A DNA stretch of 64,000 nt, from positions 42,000 through 105,999 of the forward strand of contig CAXSBZ010000009.1 of the NCBI GenBank assembly GCA_964236465.1. Reading direction: 5' to 3'. Of the stretch, positions 26,226-34,877 are shown one piece after another. Each line of letters starts with the position of its first letter. Position 1 is the first letter of the stretch. The DNA is from Mucilaginibacter_A sp964236465 (GTDB taxonomy: Bacteria > Bacteroidota > Bacteroidia > Sphingobacteriales > Sphingobacteriaceae). The notes under the pieces were generated by a model. It was given only the letters and a program-made list of their open reading frames with translations, had not been told where the DNA came from and did no database searches. Position numbers and translations under genes: made by a program.

Positions 26226-26801
26226 TTATTTTTTGAACAGCCTTTTTCTGATACGGCTCAAGGATTCTGGCTTGATGCCCAAATAAGAGGAAAGATGGAA
26301 ATTTGAAACTTGGTTAAATAATTCAGGCTGCGTTTCCAAAAGTTTTTCGTAGCGCTGTTTAGGTGTTAAAAACTGCATCATTTCTACCCGAGCATTCATT
26401 TGTTGATACACTTGCTCGGCCATCAGCCGGCCAAAATGCTCCCAGTTACGCGATTGCTGATACATCATTTGCACATCTCCATGTTTAAAAGCCAAAACCT
26501 GTGCGTCCTGCATAGCCTGCCAATAATACCCGGATGGTTTTTGTGTCAAAAAACTTTGGAAATCAACCAAAAAATTACCTTCGCCGGTAAAACGATAATT
26601 GATCTGGTTGCCTTTTGGGTCGACATAATACATCCTGAAAAAGCCTTTTTCCAGGAAAAATATATGTTTGCATATTTGTCCCTGCTCCAGCAAATATTCG
26701 CCTTTTTTTACCTGCATTGCCAAAGTTATCTTATCTAACAGTTCAAAATCCGTTGCAGACATCGGAACCATAGCATTAACCAAAGACCTTAGCGCGTTCA
26801 T
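26226..26801 (-). CDS. Crp/Fnr-family transcriptional regulator
   Basis: A 191-residue protein with a cyclic-nucleotide-binding-like barrel (KKGEYLLEQGQICKHIFFLEKGFFRMYY) and a C-terminal winged helix-turn-helix whose recognition helix reads LSSYLGIKPESLSRIRKRL. The effector is unknown: the Arg/Ser needed for cAMP is not evident in the binding loop. Bacteroidota have many such regulators next to small stress or redox genes. Confidence 0.87.
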   Translation of the reverse strand: MNALRSLVNAMVPMSATDFELLDKITLAMQVKKGEYLLEQGQICKHIFFLEKGFFRMYYVDPKGNQINYRFTGEGNFLVDFQSFLTQKPSGYYWQAMQDAQVLAFKHGDVQMMYQQSRNWEHFGRLMAEQVYQQMNARVEMMQFLTPKQRYEKLLETQPELFNQVSNFHLSSYLGIKPESLSRIRKRLFKK

Positions 26802-26872
26802 TAATTTTAGCAGAAGTTTTTTATTGGATACATCAATACAATCCGTTAAAAACCTTGTTGTTTTATTGTAGA

Positions 26873-26886
26873 TGCTTCTTTTATCA
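26873..26886 (-). repeat. Dispersed repeat, GAAGCAT form
   Basis: ATGCTTCTTTTATC followed by AGGTAAAAATTCTTG, between ddl and the Crp-type gene. Confidence 0.8.
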
Positions 26887-26934
26887 GGTAAAAATTCTTG
26901 TCTTTTTACCTCTTATAATTCACCTTTCCGCCTT

Positions 26935-27924
26935 TTACCTCAAACTTTCCTCGATCAAATCTCCATAAAACCCGCTCAAATCCATTCCGGCGGCACGAAC
27001 TTGTTGCGGGATTAAGCTATTGGCCGATTGCCCCGGCGTGGTATTGATTTCAATAAAATAAAAATCATCAGTTTGGTCTTCCAGGATAAAATCGATGCGC
27101 GTCATGCCTTTACAATTTAGCAAACGGTATGCTTCTTTTACCACCCTTTTTATGCGCTCGTTTTGGCTTGGGCTGAGGATGGCCGGCGTAATTTCCTGCG
27201 AAATGCCTGGCGTATATTTAGCTTCGTAATCAAAAAATTCTTTGGAACTGATGATTTCTGTGGCGGGCAAAACGATAATTTCCGTTCCGAATTTGACAAT
27301 GCCGATACTAAATTCCCGGCCTTGAATAAATTCTTCCACCAAAACCTGTTCGTCCTCAGCAAAAGCCTTGTTCAAAGCTTCCGGCAATACTTCTTTTGTG
27401 TTCACTTTGGACATGCCCACACTGCTGCCGCCATTATTTGGTTTGATGAACAAGGGCAACTTTAGATGCGCAATCTGTTCTTCAATTGTTTCTTTATCTT
27501 GTTTAAAAACCTGTACCGAACCTGCCACATACAAACCTTCAATGCCTTGAACTACCGCTTTGGTATAAGCCTTGTTCATGGTAATGGCTGAGGTTGCCGC
27601 GTCACAATTATTGTACGGAATTCCCAGCATATCCAGATAACCCTGCATCTTGCCGTCTTCGCCCGGCGTGCCATGGATGGTGATGAAAGCGGCATCAAAC
27701 CGAATTTTTTTTCCGTTGACCGTCAGGCTAAAATCGTTTCTATCAACCTCAATTTTCTCACCGTTGGCGGCAGTATAAAACCAGCTGTTGCGGCTCACCA
27801 AAATGGTATAAACCTTGTACTTTTCCGGGTTTAAATTGGAGAAAATATTGCGCGCACTATTAATCGAAACTTCATATTCTCCGGAGTAACCTCCGGCCAG
27901 CAGGGCGATATTTCTGGTCTTCAT
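26935..27924 (-). CDS. ddl: D-alanine--D-alanine ligase
   Basis: A 329-residue ATP-grasp enzyme making D-Ala-D-Ala for peptidoglycan. Visible motifs are LLAGGYSGEYEVSINSARN at the start, FITIHGTPGEDGKMQGYLD, LFIKPNNGGSSVGMSKV (ATP-grasp), EEFIQGREFSIGI and FYFIEINTTPGQSANSLIPQQ at the metal site. Length and order match the family. Its product is used by MurF-Alr, encoded at 54-56.5 kb. A repeat-like word at 27129-27142 falls in the codons for VVKEAYRLL, a natural family motif, so it may be chance. Confidence 0.95.
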   Translation of the reverse strand: MKTRNIALLAGGYSGEYEVSINSARNIFSNLNPEKYKVYTILVSRNSWFYTAANGEKIEVDRNDFSLTVNGKKIRFDAAFITIHGTPGEDGKMQGYLDMLGIPYNNCDAATSAITMNKAYTKAVVQGIEGLYVAGSVQVFKQDKETIEEQIAHLKLPLFIKPNNGGSSVGMSKVNTKEVLPEALNKAFAEDEQVLVEEFIQGREFSIGIVKFGTEIIVLPATEIISSKEFFDYEAKYTPGISQEITPAILSPSQNERIKRVVKEAYRLLNCKGMTRIDFILEDQTDDFYFIEINTTPGQSANSLIPQQVRAAGMDLSGFYGDLIEESLR

Positions 27925-27951
27925 GAGCCAAAGATAACCGAAAAAAGCTGG

Positions 27952-27965
27952 TGTAAAAGAAGCAT
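27952..27965 (+). repeat. Dispersed repeat, GAAGCAT form
   Basis: TGTAAAAGAAGCAT at the ddl start side. Further on, TTTTAAACAGG near 28063 resembles a MITE half-end. Confidence 0.7.
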
Positions 27966-28128
27966 CAGGAGGAATAGTTTTATCAGAATTTACAGAATTT
28001 AAAAATAAAATTCACAGAATCAACCTCAATCTTTCAGAATATTACGCAAAGCACAAAAATTTTAAACAGGTTTTGATTATGTTTGAATCAACAAAAAAAC
28101 CAAAGCTGATGCTTACAACTACCTGTAA

Positions 28129-28896
28129 ATGAGTTCTTTTTTCGCTTACCTCAAAAGTAGATCTTTTATTACCAACCTTTTTTTGGCAGCCCTGACCGTT
28201 CTCGTTGTCGTATTGATCATCGTTTTCAGCCTGAATTATTACACGCGCCACGGCAGCGGCATCCCGGTGCCAAAACTAATCGGGATGCAAGTCAGCCGCG
28301 CTTCTGCCCTGCTGGACGAGCAAGGTTTTGAATATAAAATTGATTCGGTTTACCTACCCGATAAGGAACCGGGAACGGTAGTGCAGCAAGACCCTGACCC
28401 AACAACTAACGTAAAAGAAAACCGAACGATTTATCTGACAGTCATTACCAAACTCGCCCCAAATGTGGGTTTGCCAGACTTGGAAAATACCACTTTTCGC
28501 GAAGCAACAGCCACCATTTCCAACGCTGGTTTGAAGCTGGGTGATACCACTTACCGCTCGGATATTGCTTTAAACCATGTTTTGGAAGTCCGTTTTGCCG
28601 GAGAAAAAATTAAAGCCGGTGCCAAATTGCCAAAAGGTTCGCGCGTTGATCTGGTTTTGGGCGATGGAAAAGGTGCTAGCGAAGTGGATATTCCGGATTT
28701 GACCAATCAGGAACTGGACGCAGCAAAATTTGCCATCAGTGGTGCCGGGCTGACAGTTGGAACGATCACTTATGAAGGTACAATTACGGATTCGACCAAA
28801 GTTATGGTGAAATCGCAAATGCCGATGAAAACAGATTCGACCACCAAAACCAGTATCGGGACAAGGATCAACCTAACGGTTTCTCAAGCAAATTGA
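28129..28896 (+). CDS. PASTA-domain membrane protein
   Basis: A 255-residue protein with a short cytoplasmic start, one transmembrane segment (about 15-40) and three extracytoplasmic PASTA domains: IPVPKLIGMQVSRASALLDE, VGLPDLENTTFREATATISN and VDIPDLTNQELDAAKFAISG, each with the typical (V/I)P-x-L start. PASTA domains bind peptidoglycan or muropeptides. There is no kinase domain. It is divergent from ddl, a common arrangement in Bacteroidota, and upstream of mltG. Confidence 0.88.
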   Translation: MSSFFAYLKSRSFITNLFLAALTVLVVVLIIVFSLNYYTRHGSGIPVPKLIGMQVSRASALLDEQGFEYKIDSVYLPDKEPGTVVQQDPDPTTNVKENRTIYLTVITKLAPNVGLPDLENTTFREATATISNAGLKLGDTTYRSDIALNHVLEVRFAGEKIKAGAKLPKGSRVDLVLGDGKGASEVDIPDLTNQELDAAKFAISGAGLTVGTITYEGTITDSTKVMVKSQMPMKTDSTTKTSIGTRINLTVSQAN

Positions 28897-28924
28897 AACA
28901 ATGCAACCTGAAATCCAAGTGCAA

Positions 28925-28938
28925 ATGCTTCTTTTACG
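28925..28938 (-). repeat. Dispersed repeat, GAAGCAT form
   Basis: ATGCTTCTTTTACG followed by CCTTAAAAATCAGG, between the PASTA gene and mltG. Confidence 0.8.
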
Positions 28939-29025
28939 CCTTAAAAATCAGGAAAAATTTACCAACATACACAACTTGAAATTGGCTTGCTGGCCTTGAA
29001 CAAAATCCATTAAATTTATTTTAAT

Positions 29026-30069
29026 ATGTCTGAAAAAAACACCCGGAAACCCAAGTATTTATTTGCACTGAGTATCCTGATCTTATTATTGCTGGCCTTT
29101 ACTTTTTTCAATTATTACATGAAATATTATGGGCCTAATGTAACTGATAATCAAGATTTTCTGTACATTAAAACCGGTTCCGGCTTTGCAGATGTTTTGA
29201 AAACAGTTGAGCAGCAAGGCATTGTAAAAGACACAACTTCTTTTATACAGGTTGCTTACAGCGAGAAATATGAGAACCGCGTGAAGCCCGGCAAATATCG
29301 TTTGAACAAAGGCATGGGCAACAAAAAACTGATCCGGATGCTGGCTTTGGGCGAACAGGAACCTGTAAAAATAGCTTTCCAAAACGTGCGGCTGAAAGAA
29401 ACTTTTGCCGGAATGGTGGGCAAAAAACTGGAAGCGGATTCAACATCCATTATTCATTTGCTGGATTCTGCAGCGTATTTAAAGCCCTTTGGTTTTACGC
29501 CGAATGATGTTTATGTGGTGTTTATGCCCAATTCCTACAAAATGTACTGGAATGTTTCTGCAGAGAAATTTTTCGGCCGAATGAATGATGAATACCAAAA
29601 ATTTTGGACGCCAGAACGAAAAGAGCAGGCTAAAGCCGCCGGTTTAACACCCGTTCAGGTAAGTATTTTAGCTTCCATTGTGGATGCTGAAGCTTCGCAC
29701 GATAACGAAATGCCTGAAATTGCCGGCTTGTATTTAAACCGCCTCAACCGCGGCATGAAACTGGAAGCTGACCCGACGGTGATTTTTGCCCTGAAAGATT
29801 TCACCATAAAAAGAGTATTGAACAAATACTTAGTTTTCAATTCGCCTTACAACACTTATCTGAATACAGGTTTGCCGCCGGGACCGATCATGATGCCTTC
29901 GGTAAATGCGGTGAAAGCAGTTTTAAATTATAAAAAGCACAATTATATTTACATGTGTGCCAAGGAGGATTTTTCGGGTTACCATAATTTTGCAACCAAC
30001 ATGGCCGATCACTTAGTAAATGCACACAAGTTTCAGCAGGCATTGAATGACCGCAATATCAAACGCTGA
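29026..30069 (+). CDS. mltG: Endolytic peptidoglycan transglycosylase
   Basis: A 347-residue MltG/YceG protein with one N-terminal transmembrane segment. The catalytic YceG domain shows ILASIVDAEASHDNEM near 215-230 (catalytic Glu), GLYLNRLNRGMKLEADPTV and FNSPYNTYLNTGLPPGPI. It cuts nascent glycan strands. Its stop overlaps the next start as TGATG, so it is translationally coupled to the thioesterase gene. Confidence 0.93.
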   Translation: MSEKNTRKPKYLFALSILILLLLAFTFFNYYMKYYGPNVTDNQDFLYIKTGSGFADVLKTVEQQGIVKDTTSFIQVAYSEKYENRVKPGKYRLNKGMGNKKLIRMLALGEQEPVKIAFQNVRLKETFAGMVGKKLEADSTSIIHLLDSAAYLKPFGFTPNDVYVVFMPNSYKMYWNVSAEKFFGRMNDEYQKFWTPERKEQAKAAGLTPVQVSILASIVDAEASHDNEMPEIAGLYLNRLNRGMKLEADPTVIFALKDFTIKRVLNKYLVFNSPYNTYLNTGLPPGPIMMPSVNAVKAVLNYKKHNYIYMCAKEDFSGYHNFATNMADHLVNAHKFQQALNDRNIKR

Positions 30070-30476
30070 TGTTCACGCACACCACCAAAATCCGCGTCCG
30101 CTACGGCGAAACCGACCAAATGGGCTATATGTATTACGGCAATTATGCGGAGTTTTACGAAGTTGGCCGGGTGGAAATGCTACGTAGTTTGGGCATGACA
30201 TATAGCGGAATGGAAGCCGACGGGATTATCATGCCGGTGCTGGAAATGAAATGCAAATACCTGAAACCGGCTTTGTACGATGAGGAAATCAGCATTAAAG
30301 TGATTATGGAAAAAATGCCCGGCATTCGCATTCATTTTTTGTACGAACTGTACAACGAGAAGCAGGAACTGATCCACATCGGCGAAACACTTTTGGTTTT
30401 TATCAACCGGAAAACAAACCGGCCCTGCCTGCCTGCTGCCAAATTTTTGGAACGTTTAAAACCATTTTTCGTATAG
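30069..30476 (+). CDS. YbgC-like acyl-CoA thioesterase
   Basis: A 135-residue hotdog-fold enzyme: RVRYGETDQMGYMYYGNYAEFYEVGR contains the catalytic Asp (D16) and the Y-x-N-Y-x-x-x-x-E pattern of the YbgC/4HBT group. It likely hydrolyses short acyl-CoA. It is coupled to mltG by a one-base overlap and followed 9 bases later by the yihY-like gene, so all three form one operon. Confidence 0.9.
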   Translation: MFTHTTKIRVRYGETDQMGYMYYGNYAEFYEVGRVEMLRSLGMTYSGMEADGIIMPVLEMKCKYLKPALYDEEISIKVIMEKMPGIRIHFLYELYNEKQELIHIGETLLVFINRKTNRPCLPAAKFLERLKPFFV

Positions 30477-30485
30477 ATTTGCTGC

Positions 30486-31502
30486 ATGTTCTGGCTGCAC
30501 GGTTTTCTGCTTCGTTTTAAGTTTTACGAGTATTTTTTGAACTGGACCAAGGTGCTCATCCTGCCCGGTTTCCACTCGCTCCCACTCTATACTATCGGAG
30601 CGTTTTTCTTTGGCGAGATCAAGAAAGAATCACTCGTAAACAAAGCATCTGCCCTGGCCTACAACCTGATGCTGGCCATTTTTCCGGGTATTATTTTTTT
30701 ATTTACGCTGATTCCGTATATCCCGATCAAGCATTTTCAGGATAAATTATTGTCGGTTTTGGCTACGGTTATGCCTACCAATGCCTTTTTGGCTTTTCAG
30801 GGGACAATTGTGGACATTATCAAAAACCAGAACGGCGAACTGTTGTCATTCGGCTTCATTTCGGCGGTATTTTTTGCAACAAATGGTGTGAGCAATCTGA
30901 TGGCCGCTTTCAATAAATCGGTTTTAACCAAAGAAACGCGCAGCTGGATTCATCGCCGCTGGATTGCTTTGATCTTAACGCTGCTTATTGTTTTTGCTTT
31001 TATTTTTGGTATTTCCATCATGATTTTAGGACAAACGATCATCACTTCTGTCAAGCATCAATTACACAGCAGCGGAACTTTTTGGGTTTTTATGATCACC
31101 ATCACCCGCTGGATCATGGTGATTTTGCTGTTTTTCGTAACCGTTTCTATTTTGTACCGATATGCACCGGCCCATGCCCAAAAGTGGAAATTTTTGAGTA
31201 CCGGTTCTATCCTGGCTACTATTTTGGCGGTGCTGGCCTCGCTGGTTTTCAGTTATTATATCAATCATTTTTCGTCCTACAACAAGATTTATGGTTCTAT
31301 TGGGACGTTGATTGTTACGATGATCTGGTTGTATCTCAACTCGCTGATTGTTTTGCTTGGGTTTGAGCTGAATGCCAGTATCGATTTATCTAAACAAAGC
31401 ATCCAGATTGTGCAGCCCAGTTTCAACAGTTTAAAACCTAAAAAAGAGGTGATAAAAGAAGCATCGCCCAAAACGGGAATGAACAATTTTCGGCGGAGTT
31501 GA
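30486..31502 (+). CDS. YihY/BrkB-family inner membrane protein
   Basis: A 338-residue protein with about six transmembrane helices. Family motifs: ASALAYNLMLAIFPGIIFLFTLIPY near the first helix, SAVFFATNGVSNLMAAFNK and NKIYGSIGTLIVTMIWLYLNSLIVLLGFELNA near the last. Function is unproven. The C-terminal tail carries a dispersed-repeat copy (31451-31465) read as EVIKEASPK, beyond the conserved domain. Confidence 0.9.
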   Translation: MFWLHGFLLRFKFYEYFLNWTKVLILPGFHSLPLYTIGAFFFGEIKKESLVNKASALAYNLMLAIFPGIIFLFTLIPYIPIKHFQDKLLSVLATVMPTNAFLAFQGTIVDIIKNQNGELLSFGFISAVFFATNGVSNLMAAFNKSVLTKETRSWIHRRWIALILTLLIVFAFIFGISIMILGQTIITSVKHQLHSSGTFWVFMITITRWIMVILLFFVTVSILYRYAPAHAQKWKFLSTGSILATILAVLASLVFSYYINHFSSYNKIYGSIGTLIVTMIWLYLNSLIVLLGFELNASIDLSKQSIQIVQPSFNSLKPKKEVIKEASPKTGMNNFRRS

Positions 31503-31518
31503 GGTTGTAAGTTTTTAA

Positions 31519-31608
31519 TTGTCATGCCGAATTTGTTTCGGTATCTTATCAGAAAGGTTCAATCTTGTTTCCTATTTCGAAGATTCTGAAACAAATTCAG
31601 GATGACAA
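31519..31608. repeat. Intergenic TTGTCAT...ATGACAA repeat
   Basis: A 90-base imperfect palindrome starting TTGTCATGCCGAATTTG and ending with a near-complement, containing CTGAAACAAATTCAGGAT. A second copy is at 49823-49906. It follows the yihY-like stop and could act as a transcript end. Confidence 0.75.
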
Positions 31609-31860
31609 GCACAACCTAAACAAACTGAATACTTTTTTTATCACCTAAATTTTGGCCAAAGCAGATTTTAGTTTGATGATGTGCAGGAAGTTGAACAAAG
31701 GTATTACCTGATAACCAACATCAATATAGGTTGTAGTTTAACGCAGCGTCGCCCTAATTTACGAAGGGCAGAATAAATGTTTTTACAGTTAAAATACCCC
31801 GATTATACTTAAAAACATTTTTGTAAAATTGTAAGCAAAACCAATCTCAGCCATATTATC
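31609..31860. other. Gene-free leader region of the CE2-like esterase
   Basis: About 250 bases with no gene or RNA recognised. Presumably holds the esterase promoter; no clean TAnnTTTG box with a spaced partner was found. Confidence 0.4.
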
Positions 31861-32937
31861 ATGTACAAATCATCTCTGTTGATACTGTTTTTATCGGTCT
31901 TTTTTTCGTGTGCAGAAGCGCAAAATAAGCTTATTAAATTTGACGATCAACGCATTACTTATTCTGGCAGAACGGGTTTTAAAGCCGATGCCGCCGAACT
32001 TTCCTGGCCGGGCGCATCTGTCAAAATCAATTTTACCGGATTTGGCATGGCTGTGGTTTTGAAAGATCAGGACACTTCCAATTATTACAATGTGATTTTA
32101 GATGGAAAAGTTATTTCCAAAATTCACCCAGATACTTCGCGCAAAAGTTATGTTTTAGCATCTGGTTTATCCGCAGGAAAACATACTTTGGAATTATTCA
32201 AACGAACGGAATGGGACAAAGGCAAAACCTGGCTCTACGGTTTTATGCCGATAAAAGAAGCATCGCTCCTGCCCGCTTCCAAACCACAGAAACGTAAAAT
32301 TGAGTTTTATGGCAATTCCATCACTTGCGGCTATGCAACCGAAGATTATAAAAACGATTCTTCCATCGGCTATTTTGAAAACAATTATTTGAGTTATGCG
32401 GCCATCACGGCTCGCCATTTTGATGCGCAATATTCTTGCATTGCCAAAAGCGGCATCGGGATGCTGATCAGCTGGTTTCCGCTGGTGATGCCGGAAATGT
32501 ACGATCGTTTGGATGCCACCGATTCCACCAGCAAATGGGATTTTGCCAAATATACGCCCGATCTGGTGGTGATCAACATGTTTCAAAATGATGCCTGGCT
32601 TACCCAAAAACCGGATTATCCGGAATTTCAACATCGCTTTGGCACCAAAGCACCTTCCGCAGATACCATCGTGCTGACCTACAAAAAATTCGTACAAAAC
32701 ATCCGCAGTAAATATCCCAAAGCGCAGATAATCTGTACTTTAGGCAGCATGGATGCCACGCAAAAAGGCTCGCCCTGGCCGGGTTATATTGTTAAAGCCG
32801 TACAGGAATTGAACGACCGCAAAATTTATACGCACTTTTTCCCTTTCAAAAACACGCCGGGCCATCCGAAAGTTACCGAGCAAAAGATTATGGCGGACGA
32901 TCTGATCGCTTTTATTGAGCAGACGATTAAGTGGTGA
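31861..32937 (+). CDS. CE2-like carbohydrate esterase (SGNH/GDSL fold), secreted
   Basis: A 358-residue protein with an export signal ending FFSCAEAQ (possibly a lipoprotein with Cys17). Residues about 22-130 form the beta-sheet domain found in family 2 carbohydrate esterases (KFDDQRITYSGRTGF...WPGASVKINFTG), and 145-358 the SGNH domain: nucleophile Ser153 in GNSITCGY, QND in VINMFQNDAW and the final His in PGHPKVTEQ. Such enzymes deacetylate plant polysaccharides. Two dispersed repeats lie in frame: 31882-31895 in the signal peptide and 32250-32264 giving PIKEAS at the domain junction. Confidence 0.87.
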   Translation: MYKSSLLILFLSVFFSCAEAQNKLIKFDDQRITYSGRTGFKADAAELSWPGASVKINFTGFGMAVVLKDQDTSNYYNVILDGKVISKIHPDTSRKSYVLASGLSAGKHTLELFKRTEWDKGKTWLYGFMPIKEASLLPASKPQKRKIEFYGNSITCGYATEDYKNDSSIGYFENNYLSYAAITARHFDAQYSCIAKSGIGMLISWFPLVMPEMYDRLDATDSTSKWDFAKYTPDLVVINMFQNDAWLTQKPDYPEFQHRFGTKAPSADTIVLTYKKFVQNIRSKYPKAQIICTLGSMDATQKGSPWPGYIVKAVQELNDRKIYTHFFPFKNTPGHPKVTEQKIMADDLIAFIEQTIKW

Positions 32938-32947
32938 GTTTGCTTAG

Positions 32948-33035
32948 GGTTCATGGTTTATAGCTCCTAGCTTTGTCCTATCAACTATAAACCATGAACC
33001 ATGAACTATCAACTATGAACTATGAACTATGAACC
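32948..33035. repeat. ATGAACC/ATGAACT simple repeat with inverted flank
   Basis: A perfect 16-base inverted repeat (32948-32963 and 32985-33000) is followed by repeats of the ATGAACT and ATCAACT words up to 33035. Similar tracts occur at about 47684-47732, 50567-50645 and 51112-51138. Confidence 0.8.
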
Positions 33036-33052
33036 AATTTAAAAACTTTATC

Positions 33053-33103
33053 ATGGACAAACTTACTTCCCGCCGAAATTTTATCAAAACCAGTTCTATA
33101 TAA
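33053..33103 (+). pseudogene. Truncated Tat-signal gene start
   Basis: Sixteen codons, MDKLTSRRNFIKTSSI then a stop. SRRNFIK is a textbook twin-arginine motif followed by the start of the hydrophobic region, but the frame ends before it is complete. It looks like the 5' stub of an exported redox or sugar-metabolism protein; the remainder is not found nearby. Confidence 0.6.
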
Positions 33104-33149
33104 ATAATTTTTAGTTGAAGTTTTAGTTAGCTTAGAAACATCGGTACTG

Positions 33150-33280
33150 TTTTGAAATATATGATAACTATAAAATCAATATATTAAAAATAATATGCTG
33201 TTTCTACCTATAAAAAATTGAAAACGTCTGACTTGATTTATATGATTTTTTGGCCGCACCAAAGCATCATATATTTCAAA
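33150..33280. repeat. 131-bp inverted-repeat element, copy 1
   Basis: Perfect 16-base ends TTTTGAAATATATGAT (33150-33165) and its complement (33265-33280), with the B-form dispersed repeat ATGCTGTTTCTACC inside at 33195-33208. A homologous, more decayed copy is at 34619-34753 upstream of the second GH16 gene. Confidence 0.7.
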
Positions 33281-33560
33281 ATACAGCTGTGGATTTAAAT
33301 TATAGGTTGTAAAAGAAGCAAAGCCGAAACCCAATCTTCTGTGCTCCACTTCACTGTAAATGTTTTCATAGATATTTTATGAACAGGTAGTTCTGTTTCG
33401 CCTTATGCAATCAATGGCTTGTTGGTGGATGATCGATTTACAGGGTTTGAAAAATTCATTTAATTTTGGAAGAGTACATTTCAAGTCATGATTCGTCAGC
33501 TTTATAAAATAGTTATTGCTTTTTTTAACAAGCAGCACTTATAAAATAATATCTTATCCA

Positions 33561-33594
33561 TTCAAACGCAGTTTGAATATTATACGTAGTTTTG
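33561..33594 (+). promoter_or_regulatory. Possible operator and -7 box of GH16 copy 1
   Basis: TTCAAAC-GCA-GTTTGAA, a perfect 7+3+7 inverted repeat at 33561-33577, lies just before TAGTTTTG (33587-33594), which fits TAnnTTTG. The palindrome sits about where a -33 contact would be. Copy 2 has degenerate versions of both. Confidence 0.4.
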
Positions 33595-33633
33595 TTAGGA
33601 TGTTAAAAATAAACCAATTAATAAATAAATAAT

Positions 33634-34530
33634 ATGAGCACAAAAAGCACATTGTTCAAATTAGTATCGATCACAGCGATTTCGATCTTATTTTTTGCGT
33701 GTAAAAAAGGGAGTTCTTCTGACCCTGTAAGTACTAACGTTAACCCTACTGGCACAAACGGTACCCCTAGTGCTTGGGCAAGACAGTTTACGGATGACTT
33801 CAACGATACAACAAGTTTCAAAAATTGGATGCGTACGAACCGCGCTGATTACAACTCAAGTATTTGCAATTACCAGTCTTCCAATCCAACTATCGCTAAC
33901 TACGATTCAAAAAATGTGCTTGTGCTTACAGCTAGCGGGTCTGGCAGTAATTATACCTCCGGACATGTAAAATCCAACTATTCATTCAAACCTGCAAATA
34001 ATGAACAGTACCGGGTTAGCGCACAAATAAAACTGATAGCTTTGAATGGGTCCAATTATGTAGATTTTACCCAAACCTACGGTGCATGGCCCGCTTTCTG
34101 GACTATACAAGAAACAAATTGGCCAACCAATGGTGAAATTGATATGATGGAAGCTTACTCTTTTGGTACCTATGCCAATTATGCCAGTAACCTTTTTTAT
34201 GGTACTGCAACCGGGACTAATCAGTTAGGTAGCACATGTCAAAAGCCTTATAGCGTAAGCGCAGGATGGCACATGTATGATGAGTACTGGAAAAATCAAA
34301 ACGGAGCCATTACTATCACCATTCAGCTTGATGGGGTTACTGTTTCAACCTATACCAATGCAATCAATGGTAATCTGCACCTGGAAAACTTTGGCCCTCA
34401 TAATATTATCCTGAATCTGAATGTAGGATCGAACAGCAATGTAGGTATTTTTAATAATAGTTCTATTAAACTATTTACCAAAACTATGATGTGGGTTGAT
34501 TACGTTACCGTTGATAAACAAACTTTATAA
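33634..34530 (+). CDS. GH16-like glycoside hydrolase lipoprotein, copy 1
   Basis: A 298-residue lipoprotein (SILFFACKKG, Cys23), probably exposed at the cell envelope. The GH16 active-site strand GEIDMMEAYSFG holds nucleophile Glu168, Asp170 and acid/base Glu173. Upstream features such as RQFTDDFNDTTSFKNW and YTSGHVKSNYSF are typical of laminarinase-like beta-jelly-rolls. It probably cuts a beta-1,3 or mixed glucan or galactan; the exact substrate is not decidable. A near-identical paralogue follows at 34878. Confidence 0.87.
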   Translation: MSTKSTLFKLVSITAISILFFACKKGSSSDPVSTNVNPTGTNGTPSAWARQFTDDFNDTTSFKNWMRTNRADYNSSICNYQSSNPTIANYDSKNVLVLTASGSGSNYTSGHVKSNYSFKPANNEQYRVSAQIKLIALNGSNYVDFTQTYGAWPAFWTIQETNWPTNGEIDMMEAYSFGTYANYASNLFYGTATGTNQLGSTCQKPYSVSAGWHMYDEYWKNQNGAITITIQLDGVTVSTYTNAINGNLHLENFGPHNIILNLNVGSNSNVGIFNNSSIKLFTKTMMWVDYVTVDKQTL

Positions 34531-34877
34531 ACAATAGATTTTGTAGTAAAATTGCTCAGGTTAAATCTAATTGTGAAAATTCTATTTAAAAAACAATCTC
34601 GTAAAATTTACATTAATGTTTTAAAATGTATGATGACTATAAAGCTGATATATTAATAAAAATAATATACTGTTTTTACTCATGCAAAATGCAAAAAATG
34701 AAATTGGTCTATTTGCTTTTTTCGATTAAATTAAACTATTATACATTTTAGAACACAGCCACTTTTTTAAACAAGCAGCACCTATAAAATAATATCTTAT
34801 CCATCCAAATACAGTTTAAATATTATATGTACATTTATTAAATTGTTAAAAAGTAAACCAATTAATAAATAAATAGT
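34531..34877. other. Gene-free region between GH16 copies
   Basis: 347 bases, homologous in layout to the region before copy 1: inverted-repeat element (34619-34753), then the word ACAAGCAGCAC, a decayed palindrome and a TACATTTA box. It is a duplicated promoter region. Confidence 0.6.
34619..34753. repeat. Inverted-repeat element, copy 2 (decayed)
   Basis: About 135 bases with imperfect ends TTTTAAAATGTATGAT (34619-34634) and ATTATACATTTTAGAA (34738-34753); inside is the B-form repeat ATACTGTTTTTACT (34667-34680). Confidence 0.6.

Larger units (their letters stand above)
33104..33633. other. Gene-free region upstream of GH16 copy 1
   Basis: 530 bases with no gene. It contains the inverted-repeat element 33150-33280, a dispersed repeat TTGTAAAAGAAGCA at 33308-33321 and a probable promoter/operator at 33561-33594. 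Confidence 0.5.

Noticed and set aside
27129..27142. Dispersed repeat copy in ddl
   Set aside because: The codons encode VKEAYRLL, a natural motif of D-Ala-D-Ala ligases, so this match could be coincidence and is not counted as strong evidence.
32194..32697. 167-codon open frame on the - strand
   Set aside because: Antisense to the CE2-like esterase, whose catalytic motifs are intact; no family similarity in the antisense product.
32985..33035. Possible CRISPR or minisatellite array
   Set aside because: The ATGAACT words are short, contiguous and without unique spacers, and no cas genes are nearby; it is a simple repeat.
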